Below, in pieces: positions 31,142 through 38,069 of a DNA stretch of 64,000 bases (position 1 is the first letter of the stretch; every line of letters starts with the position of its first letter). The DNA is from Dactylosporangium siamense (GTDB lineage: Bacteria > Actinomycetota > Actinomycetes > Mycobacteriales > Micromonosporaceae). The position numbers and the translations under genes were made by a program. Where the stretch lies: contig NZ_BONQ01000015.1 of assembly GCF_016862795.1 (NCBI RefSeq), positions 1-64,000 on the forward strand, in the 5' to 3' direction. The notes under the pieces are model-generated. The model made no database searches. It was not told where the DNA came from and saw nothing but the letters and a program-made list of their open reading frames with translations.

Positions 31142-33784
31142 ATGAGCAGCTTGACACACACCTTGAGGATCCGGCGGCTGGTGGCCACCACCGTGCTGGG
31201 CGCGCTGGCGGTGCCGCTGTGCGTGTTCGGGCCGGGAGCTACGTCCGCGACGGCGTCGACCACGTGCACACCGGTGACCTACACCGACTGCGCCCGCTTC
31301 GGCTACACCGGCGCCGACGAGACGTTCACCGTCCCGGCCGGCGTCACCGGTCTCCGAGTGAAGCTCTGGGGCGCCGGCGGCGCGAACGGCGACGGGGCCA
31401 AGGGCGGCGGTGGCGGCTTCACCACGGGGACCCTCACCGTCACACCCGGGCAGGTCCTCAAGATCACGGTCGGCCAGGCCGGCCAGCAGCACTCCGTCGT
31501 CGGGACCTACGGCGGGGGCGGCCGCGGCGGCATCTCGGGCGGCGGCCTGACCGAGAGCGTCAGCGACGGCGGCAGCGGCGGCGGGATGTCGGCGGTCTGG
31601 GGCACCTCCTACGGGGTGGATCCGAAGTTCATCGCCGGTGGCGGCGGTGCCGGCGCGATCGACACGACCCGCGACGCGGGCGGCGGTGGCGGCACCACCG
31701 GCGGGGCCGGCGTGAACGTCGCCTCCGGCGGCGGCGCGACCCAGTCCGTGGCCGGCAGCCCCGGCAACAACGGCTGCGGCGAGGCCGACTGGGGCGGGAT
31801 GTACTCCGGCGGGGCCGGCGGCGACGGCTACAAGGGTGGCGGCGGCGGTGGCGGCGGCTACTTCGGCGGTGGCGGCGGCGACTGCGTGCCCAGCCCCCTG
31901 AGCGCCGCGCTGTCGGGCGCCGGTGGCGGCGGGTCCGGATACAAGGCCGTCACCGGAGTCTCGGCGGCGTCCACCGTCCAGGCGGTCGACGAGAACTCCG
32001 CCGGGGCGGGTGACGGGTTCCACACGGCCGGCATCGGCGACGCCGAGGGCAACGGCATGGTCGTGATCCAGTGGACCGCCCCACCGACCGCGTCCCCGCT
32101 GACCTCGTCCGGACCTTACGGCCTGCCGCAGACCGCGACCGCGACCATCCCGTTCGACGGCTCGGTGAGACTGCTGGACGGCGCCAGCCAGCCGGCGACC
32201 ACCGTGACGCTGGTGCCCGCCGAGGGCACGTACACCCTCGCCGTGGGCACGGGCGTCATCACCTTCACCCCCGCGAACGGCTTCACCGGTGTCGCGGCAC
32301 CGGTCACGTACAAGCTGACGGCCGACTCGCTGTCGGCGACGTCGACCTACACCCCGACCGTCGGACCGCCCCCGGGGCCGACGGCGGCGCCGCTGACGAG
32401 CGCCGGCGTGGGCACCGCGCCCCAGACCGCGACCGTGGCGAGCTGCGAGGGCTGCACGGTGACGCTGCTGAGCGCCGGCGGCCAGCCGGCCACCACGGTG
32501 ACCGTGGCCCAGCAGGGCAGCTACACCCGCACCGGATCCGTCCTCACGTTCACGCCGGTCAAGGGATTCGCCGGGGTCGCCACGCCGGCCGGGTACCGGA
32601 TCACCGACAGCGAGAGCCGCACCGCCACCTCCACGTACACGCCGACGGTCACCAAGCCCGCGCCGCCGCACGCGGTGGCGAAGACGAGCACCGGCCTGGG
32701 GACGGCCGCGCAGTCGGCCGCCGTCGACGTGCCCGACGGCGTGACCGTGACCCTGCTCGACGGCGCGGATCCGGTGTCCACGGTGACGCGGTCCGGCGAG
32801 GGCACCTACGGCTGGAGCGGCACCGACCAGCGGCTCACGTTCAGCCCGGTGGCCGGGTTCGTCGGCGTCGCCGGATCGGTCGCCTACCGCGTGACCGACG
32901 CGTACCAGCAGCACGACGACTCCACGTACACGGCGACCGTCACGAAGCCGCCGCCGCCGGCCGCGCCGGACCGCACCACGTCCGGTGTCGGTGTCACGCC
33001 GCAGACGGCGACGCTGCCGGTGCCGGCGAGCGGCAGCATCGCGCTGATCGACGCGAACGGCAACCCGACCACGTCGCTGTTCATCGAGGCCAAGGGCACC
33101 TACACGCTGACCCTCGCCCCGGCCACGACGGCCACTGCGGCCACCGCGGCCACTGCGGCCACCGCGTCCGTCACGGCCACCGCGTCCGCCGCCGGCACGG
33201 TGCCGAATCCGTCGCCACAGGCGGGCAGCGCGCTCGTGACGTTCACGCCGGTGCTCGGCTTCCACGGCCAGCTGCCGCCGGTCCCGTACATGGTGACCGA
33301 CGCCTACGGGCAGACCGCGAACGCGACCTACACGCCGCTGGTGACGATCCCCGGGCCGCCGGAGACGCCGTCGCGCAACACCACCGGACCGGTGGACGAG
33401 ACGCAGACGGCACAGCTCGCGGTGCCCAGCGGCGGGTCGATCACGCTGCTCGACGCGCGCGGCCGGCCGGCGACGCTGGTGCGGATCCCGGGGCAGGGCA
33501 CCTACATCCTGCAGCCGGCGAACGGGAAGATCAGCTTCGTGGCCGTGAACGGCTTCACCGGCCAGGCGAAGGCGGTCCGGTACCGGGTGATCGACGCCTA
33601 CGGGCAGACCGCGGAGTCGACCTACGCCGCCAACGTGGTGCCGTCGACGCTCGCGGTGACCGGCCTCGGGCTGGTCAACCTGATCCTGGTGGGCGCCTCG
33701 ATGATCTCGACCGGCGCGGCCCTGGTCGGCCTGGGTTCCCGGCGGCGCGGCACCGCGGTGCCGATCGCGGTGGCCAGCCGGTAG
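31142..33784 (+). CDS. sortase-anchored surface protein: Gly-rich domain plus five CshA-type repeats
   Basis: 880 aa. Signal peptide of about 38 residues; a glycine-rich domain (about 46-305) with GGGGGGGGYFGGGGG-like stretches; then five repeats of about 95 residues of the CshA fibril type (LLDG..QPATTVT..GTYT....ITFTP..GFTG.A..V.Y..TD....STYTPTV). LAVTG at 837-841, a hydrophobic segment and RRRG form a LAxTG sorting signal of the sortase E type. Repeat 4 has an Ala/Thr insertion from a nucleotide repeat. ATG at 31142 follows GGGGG closely. It is probably a long surface fibril for adhesion or aerial-growth structure (inference). Confidence 0.82.
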   Translation: MSSLTHTLRIRRLVATTVLGALAVPLCVFGPGATSATASTTCTPVTYTDCARFGYTGADETFTVPAGVTGLRVKLWGAGGANGDGAKGGGGGFTTGTLTVTPGQVLKITVGQAGQQHSVVGTYGGGGRGGISGGGLTESVSDGGSGGGMSAVWGTSYGVDPKFIAGGGGAGAIDTTRDAGGGGGTTGGAGVNVASGGGATQSVAGSPGNNGCGEADWGGMYSGGAGGDGYKGGGGGGGGYFGGGGGDCVPSPLSAALSGAGGGGSGYKAVTGVSAASTVQAVDENSAGAGDGFHTAGIGDAEGNGMVVIQWTAPPTASPLTSSGPYGLPQTATATIPFDGSVRLLDGASQPATTVTLVPAEGTYTLAVGTGVITFTPANGFTGVAAPVTYKLTADSLSATSTYTPTVGPPPGPTAAPLTSAGVGTAPQTATVASCEGCTVTLLSAGGQPATTVTVAQQGSYTRTGSVLTFTPVKGFAGVATPAGYRITDSESRTATSTYTPTVTKPAPPHAVAKTSTGLGTAAQSAAVDVPDGVTVTLLDGADPVSTVTRSGEGTYGWSGTDQRLTFSPVAGFVGVAGSVAYRVTDAYQQHDDSTYTATVTKPPPPAAPDRTTSGVGVTPQTATLPVPASGSIALIDANGNPTTSLFIEAKGTYTLTLAPATTATAATAATAATASVTATASAAGTVPNPSPQAGSALVTFTPVLGFHGQLPPVPYMVTDAYGQTANATYTPLVTIPGPPETPSRNTTGPVDETQTAQLAVPSGGSITLLDARGRPATLVRIPGQGTYILQPANGKISFVAVNGFTGQAKAVRYRVIDAYGQTAESTYAANVVPSTLAVTGLGLVNLILVGASMISTGAALVGLGSRRRGTAVPIAVASR
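33117..33192 (+). repeat. tandem repeat encoding Ala-Thr tract in the surface protein
   Basis: Alternating GCCACTGCG and GCCACCGCG units encode ATAATAATA-type sequence inserted in the fourth CshA-type repeat. The frame is kept. Confidence 0.75.
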
Positions 33785-33843
33785 CGCGGCCGCGCCCGGT
33801 GACGCTGTAACCGCGACCGGGCCGGGCCGATACCATCGGCCGC

Positions 33844-34221
33844 ATGGACGACGATGAGTGGACAGTGGCGCGGCACCTGGCGGGCAGGCCCGCCGGGACC
33901 GTCGCGCTCTACCATCGGTTCATCGAGCTGGCCGAGGCGTGCGGGCCGTTCACCTACGCCATCGCGAAGACCGCGATCACGCTGAAGGGGACCCGGCGGG
34001 GATTCGCCGGCGCGAGCCCGGGCGCCAGGTGGCTGGAGGGGTACCTCGACCTGCGGCGGCCCCTCGAGGACCCGCGGATCCGCCGGGCCACGCCGTACAC
34101 GAAGCGCCTGTTCGTCAACCGCTACCGCGTCGTCTCGCTCGGCGAGCTCGACGACGACTTCGCCGGCTGGCTGGCCGAGGCCTACCAGGTCGGCCAGGGC
34201 GGGCACCTCGCGAACCCGTGA
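33844..34221 (+). CDS. DUF5655-type protein
   Basis: 125 aa soluble protein. The segment FTYAIAKTAITLKGTRRGFAGASP followed by WLEGYLDLRRPLEDPRIRR and the end LGELDDDFAGWLAEAYQ match my recollection of the DUF5655 family, which may bind DNA or another ligand. No partner is evident; it lies 59 bp after the surface-protein gene and 82 bp before a membrane-protein gene, with no clear operon signal. Confidence 0.65.
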   Translation: MDDDEWTVARHLAGRPAGTVALYHRFIELAEACGPFTYAIAKTAITLKGTRRGFAGASPGARWLEGYLDLRRPLEDPRIRRATPYTKRLFVNRYRVVSLGELDDDFAGWLAEAYQVGQGGHLANP

Positions 34222-34303
34222 TCGTGGATATGCTCGTCCAAGCATCCGTACTCGGCGGGCGGGTGCGCACGGCATCGAACGACCCGAACGAAGGAGTCGT
34301 GGC

Positions 34304-35170
34304 GTGGCCCTGTCCGGCGATGCCCCGTCCAGCCGAACCCGCTGGCTGGACGCCGTCGACGTGCTCGCCGTCATCGTGGTGGTGATCCTGGCGGCCCGTC
34401 AGTTGCGCCCGCTCGTCGAGGCGGGGGCCTTCCTCGCGCGGACAGGCGACCCGCTGTCCGTCGTGCCGTGGGAGGCGTGGCCCCGCGCGGGCGCCTGGCT
34501 CGCGATCAGCGTCGCGGTCCTGTCCGGGTGGCGGACCGTCGCGGCGCTGGGCGCCTGGGCGGGCGTGCTGTTCGAGATCGTCGTCGCCCTCCCGCACGAC
34601 GCCGTCCCGCTGGACCTGCGGCTGTGGCCACCGGCGCTGGCGACCGTGGCGGCGGTGCTGGTGAGCGGCTCTGCCGCGGCCGCACATGGCACCGCCTGGC
34701 GGCACGACCGGCTCGGCCACGGCGGGCACCGGCTGCTCGCGGCGGCGGCCGCGGTCACCGCACTGTCGGCGGCGGCGATCCCGCTGCTCGGCGACTATTA
34801 CGAGCCGCTGCCCGGGACCACCGGCGACCCGGGGTGGCACGTCAGCTTCGTCGTCTCGTCGAATCTCGCCCGGGCCGTCGCCGGCGTGACGTTCGCGGCG
34901 ATCGCGGCGCTCGCCCTGGCGGCCGGCACGGTGGCCGACCGGGCCGTGCGATCCAGGGTGCACACGCTGATGGCGGCCGGCGCGGCCGGGTTCGTCGCGA
35001 TCCAGCTCGGGTTTCCGCGGCCGTTCGGCGCGCTGGACTACCCGGTGCTGGCGCACCCCGCCCAGGCGGCGGTGTTCCTCCTGGTGCCCGGCCTCGTGCT
35101 CGGTGCCGGGCGGTGGTGGATCAGGTCCGCCGAGCGGCCGCATTTGCGCGAAGCGGCCGGCGGCGCCTGA
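34304..35170 (+). CDS. integral membrane protein of unknown function
   Basis: 288 aa with about seven hydrophobic segments (for example VLAVIVVVILAARQL, LAISVAVLSGW, FLLVPGLVLGAGRWW). No family recognised. GTG at 34304 follows AAGGAG by 7 bases. A charged loop (DYYEPLPGTTGDPGWHVSF) lies in the middle. It appears to be transcribed alone. Confidence 0.7.
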   Translation: MALSGDAPSSRTRWLDAVDVLAVIVVVILAARQLRPLVEAGAFLARTGDPLSVVPWEAWPRAGAWLAISVAVLSGWRTVAALGAWAGVLFEIVVALPHDAVPLDLRLWPPALATVAAVLVSGSAAAAHGTAWRHDRLGHGGHRLLAAAAAVTALSAAAIPLLGDYYEPLPGTTGDPGWHVSFVVSSNLARAVAGVTFAAIAALALAAGTVADRAVRSRVHTLMAAGAAGFVAIQLGFPRPFGALDYPVLAHPAQAAVFLLVPGLVLGAGRWWIRSAERPHLREAAGGA

Positions 35171-35283
35171 CCGCACGGGACAGCGTGTCCAGGCCGGTTC
35201 GTCAATACCCCTTCCATACTCGCCACCACCGACCGCTCGGCGACGGTCGGCGATGGCACGCATCCATGGGAGGAGACCACCAC

Positions 35284-35568
35284 GTGAACACCGTCCTCCG
35301 GGCACGGGTTCTGGGCACCGCCGTCTTGACCGCCCTGCCCCTCGCTCTACTGCCGGCCCTGCCGGTGCACGCCGGGCCCGGCTCCGGCACCGTCGAGAGT
35401 GACGCCGCACTCGCCGCCCGCTGGCGTGTCAGCCCGGTGTTCTCCCTCGACGGCGACGGTGTGCGCGCGAAGGGCATCCTGTCCGGCGGCAACGACTCCA
35501 CGCTCATGCTGTTTCAGGACTGGGCCGACGTGATCCGCCTGTACAACGCGTATCCACGGACCGCCTGA
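35284..35568 (+). CDS. small secreted protein
   Basis: 94 aa from GTG at 35284 preceded by GGAGGAG at 35268-35274. An N-terminal signal peptide ends near PVHA; the mature chain of about 64 residues has no cysteine and no recognised motif. It is followed by a hairpin terminator, so it is probably a monocistronic exported peptide. The antiparallel neighbour is tetR. Confidence 0.55.
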   Translation: MNTVLRARVLGTAVLTALPLALLPALPVHAGPGSGTVESDAALAARWRVSPVFSLDGDGVRAKGILSGGNDSTLMLFQDWADVIRLYNAYPRTA

Positions 35569-35574
35569 GACCGG

Positions 35575-35604
35575 CCGGGGTGCGGCGGGAGCGCCGCATC
35601 CCGG
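35575..35604. terminator. hairpin between secreted-protein and tetR genes
   Basis: CCGGGGTGCGGCG and CGCCGCATCCCGG pair over 13 bp with one G-T wobble and a GGAG loop. It separates convergent genes ending at 35568 and 35612. Confidence 0.65.
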
Positions 35605-35611
35605 ACCCGGG

Positions 35612-36295
35612 TCAGCGCCGGCGCAGGCCGTCCATCAGGAGGGTGAGCAGGCGCTCGAGGCGGTTGGCGTCGGCCGGGCCGCGGTCGGTGGCCCAGGCGA
35701 TGCCGGTGGCCTGGATGAGCAGGTCGGTGGCGTTGACGTCGGTGCGCACCGCGCCGGTGCGCTGCGCCTCCGTGAGCAGGCGGGTGGCCGCGGTCTGGAT
35801 CACGCCGCACGAGTGGTGCAGCGGGCCGGTCGGTTCGCGCAGCGAGGCGAGGACCGAGGCGGGCAGGACCTGGAACGATTTCGTGTAGGCCACGAACTCG
35901 CGCAGCCAGGTGCCCAGCGCCTCGGCCGGGTCGGTGGTGGGGTCCGGCTCGTGCGCGGCCAGCTGCTCGAAGCGCTCGCGCACGACCGCCTCGATCAGCG
36001 CCTCCCGGGTGGGGAAGTGGCGGTAGAGGGTCGCGTTGCCGACGCCGGCGCGCTGGGCGATGCCGTCCAGCGAGGCCTCGGCGCCGTGCTCGTGGAAGGC
36101 CTCGGTCGCGGCGGCGACGAGGCGTTCGTAGTTGCGGCGGGCGTCGGCGCGGGCACCCCGCCGCACCAGCGCGGGTGCCGGCGTCGCCGTGGGCGCAGCG
36201 GCGGCAGGCGGCGGGGCGGTGGGCTGGCGCGGGGGTGCCGGTGCCGGCGGGGTGGCGGTGGCCGTGCCCGCGGCGGGGCTGCGCCGGGCGGCCAT
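35612..36295 (-). CDS. TetR-family repressor
   Basis: 227 aa. After an unusual Pro/Ala-rich N-terminal extension of about 45 residues comes a canonical TetR helix-turn-helix (AFHEHGAEASLDGIAQRAGVGNATLYRHFPTREALIEAVV). ATG at 36295 was preferred over 36304 because AGGA is 8 bases upstream of it. It is divergent from an MFS efflux gene and two GGGG-N5-CCCC dyads lie between them; the nearer overlaps its probable transcription start (TACGAT then AGGGGG). The same dyads recur at 49.27-49.31 kb, so it likely also controls the genes there. Confidence 0.88.
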   Translation of the reverse strand: MAARRSPAAGTATATPPAPAPPRQPTAPPPAAAAPTATPAPALVRRGARADARRNYERLVAAATEAFHEHGAEASLDGIAQRAGVGNATLYRHFPTREALIEAVVRERFEQLAAHEPDPTTDPAEALGTWLREFVAYTKSFQVLPASVLASLREPTGPLHHSCGVIQTAATRLLTEAQRTGAVRTDVNATDLLIQATGIAWATDRGPADANRLERLLTLLMDGLRRR

Positions 36296-36314
36296 CAGCG
36301 CCATCCTGCTTGCA

Positions 36315-36335
36315 AAACGGGGACCATCCCCCTAT
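36315..36335. promoter_or_regulatory. TetR operator candidate 1 (GGGG-N5-CCCC)
   Basis: AAACGGGGACCATCCCCCTA, with GGGG at 36319-36322 and CCCC at 36328-36331. It lies just upstream of tetR and overlaps its predicted start region. Equivalent sites are at 36349-36369, 49264-49284 and 49293-49314. Confidence 0.65.
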
Positions 36336-36348
36336 CGTAACATCGCAT

Positions 36349-36369
36349 AAACGGGGATAGTCCCCGGTA
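36349..36369. promoter_or_regulatory. TetR operator candidate 2 (GGGG-N5-CCCC)
   Basis: AAACGGGGATAGTCCCCGGT, centred 34 bp from candidate 1 and 47 bp upstream of the MFS ATG. Confidence 0.65.
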
Positions 36370-36415
36370 GTGCCTGGGCTGATCTCGGCCGGCGCTTGCG
36401 CACGTGAGGATCTTC

Positions 36416-37855
36416 ATGTCTGCTTCCACGGCCACGTCCAGCCCGGCTGCGCCGAAGCACGGCGCCGGACGGCTCGGCAAACACCCGGGAGTCATCCTCG
36501 CCCTGCTCGTGACCTGCTACCTGATGATCATCGTGGACAACAACGTGGTAACCATCGCGCTGCCGCAGATCCAGGACAGCCTGCACATGTCCGCGACCGG
36601 CCTGTCGTGGGTGCTGAGCTCCTACACGCTGACGTTCGGCGGGCTGCTGCTGCTCGGCGGCCGGGCCGGTGACGTGTTCGGCCGCCGCCGCGTCTTCGTG
36701 ACCGGGGTGGTCCTGTTCACCGTCAGCTCGCTGCTGGGCGGCCTGGCCACCACGGCGTGGTGGTTGCTGGCCGCCCGCGCCGTGCAGGGCCTCGGTGCCG
36801 CGCTGGCGTCCCCGGGTGCGATGGCGTTGCTGATGACCAACTTCAAGGAAGGCCCGGCCCGCAACCGGGCCCTGGCGGTGTATTCCACGCTCGCGGGCCT
36901 CGGCATGGCGATCGGCATGATCCTCGGCGGCCTGCTGACCGAGTGGACCTCGTGGCGCTGGGTGCTGTTCATCAACGTGCCGTTCGGTGTCGTCGTCGCC
37001 GTCCTGACGCCGATCTACATCGCCGACCCGGAGCGCCACCCCGGCCGGGTCGACATCGCCGGCGCGCTGACCGGCACCGCCGCCACGGCCGCGCTGGTGT
37101 ACGGGTTCATCCGCGCCTCCGAGGTCGGCTGGGGTGACCCGCTGACGCTGTCCGCCTTCGCCGCGGCCGTCGTGCTCCTCGCCGTGTTCCTGGTGGTGCA
37201 GCGGCTGGTCCCGCACCCGACGGTGCCGCTGCAGCTCTTCGCCGACCGCAACCGGGCCGCCGGCTACGCCACCGTGCTGCTGACCATGGCGTGCCTGTTC
37301 GGTGTGCTGTTCTTCATCTCCCAGTTCCTGCAGGACATCCTGCACTACTCGGCGCTGCAGGCCGGTCTGGCCTTCCTGCCCATGGCGGCCGGCATGTTTG
37401 GCATGTCCCGATGCACGCCCTGGCTGCTGCCCCGGGTCGGGGCCTTGCGGCTGATTTTGATCGGGCTGGCGGTGGTGGCCGGCGGTGCTGGGTGGCTGTC
37501 GCGGCTCGGCGAGCACACCGCCTACGCGCCCGGCCTGCTGGTGCCGATGCTCATGCTCGGCGTCGGCATCGGCACGTTCCTGATGCCGCTGACCGCCCTC
37601 ATCCTCGGCGGGGTGGCGCCCCGCGACGCGGGCGCGGCCGCCGGGGTCATGCAGACGATGCAGCAGGTGGGCGGGTCGCTCGGCCTGGCGATCCTGGTGA
37701 CGGTGTACGGCACGACGCTGCGCCACGGTGCCGCGTCCACCCCGGCGCTGACCGCGCACGCAATGGGCAACGCATTCGTCGCGGCCACCGTCAGCGTGGT
37801 CCTGGCCTTCATCCTCGTCGCCGTCGCGATCCGTCCCTCGCGGCGTGCGGCCTGA
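36416..37855 (+). CDS. MFS efflux transporter, DHA2 (14-TM) type
   Basis: 479 aa with about fourteen hydrophobic segments. Signature regions are LMIIVDNNVVTIALPQIQDSLHMS (motif of DHA2 TM1), GRAGDVFGRRRVF (motif A) and GLGMAIGMILGGLLTEWTSWRWVLFINVPFG (motif C). Such proton antiporters export drugs or terpenoids and are commonly repressed by a divergent TetR protein, as here. ATG at 36416 follows GAGGA. Given the terpenoid genes downstream, self-protection or product export is plausible (inference). A hairpin at 37887-37917 ends the transcript. Confidence 0.88.
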   Translation: MSASTATSSPAAPKHGAGRLGKHPGVILALLVTCYLMIIVDNNVVTIALPQIQDSLHMSATGLSWVLSSYTLTFGGLLLLGGRAGDVFGRRRVFVTGVVLFTVSSLLGGLATTAWWLLAARAVQGLGAALASPGAMALLMTNFKEGPARNRALAVYSTLAGLGMAIGMILGGLLTEWTSWRWVLFINVPFGVVVAVLTPIYIADPERHPGRVDIAGALTGTAATAALVYGFIRASEVGWGDPLTLSAFAAAVVLLAVFLVVQRLVPHPTVPLQLFADRNRAAGYATVLLTMACLFGVLFFISQFLQDILHYSALQAGLAFLPMAAGMFGMSRCTPWLLPRVGALRLILIGLAVVAGGAGWLSRLGEHTAYAPGLLVPMLMLGVGIGTFLMPLTALILGGVAPRDAGAAAGVMQTMQQVGGSLGLAILVTVYGTTLRHGAASTPALTAHAMGNAFVAATVSVVLAFILVAVAIRPSRRAA

Positions 37856-37886
37856 CCGATCCGGCATTCCCGGACGCGAACACAGC

Positions 37887-37917
37887 AGCCGTGCCGTGGT
37901 GTACCCGCGGCACGGCT
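37887..37917. terminator. hairpin after the MFS gene
   Basis: AGCCGTGCCG and CGGCACGGCT form a perfect 10-bp stem with an 11-base loop, 32 bp after the MFS stop. Confidence 0.65.
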
Positions 37918-37953
37918 CGCTGTCCGGACGCCCACGTCGGTGTCGTCAATAAT

Positions 37954-38003
37954 CTATTCAACCGATCGGAATAGTTGACAATAGAAGAGGTGCCTGGCAC
38001 ATT
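37954..38003 (+). promoter_or_regulatory. dyad and promoter for the terpene operon
   Basis: A locally A+T-rich stretch contains CTATTC-N9-GAATAG (37954-37974) with outer GTCAA/TTGAC. It is followed by TTGACA (37975-37980) and CACATT (37998-38003) at 17-bp spacing, a good sigma-70-like promoter. The core AACCGATCG (37960-37968) also occurs at 49336-49344. The dyad abuts the -35 box, so an activator or repressor (perhaps the cluster IclR protein) may bind there. Confidence 0.5.
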
Positions 38004-38069
38004 TGTCCGTGTCGATCCAGGTGGCCAGTGGGTCGGTATCCCGGATTGTGGACACCCTCAGGAGGGCCC

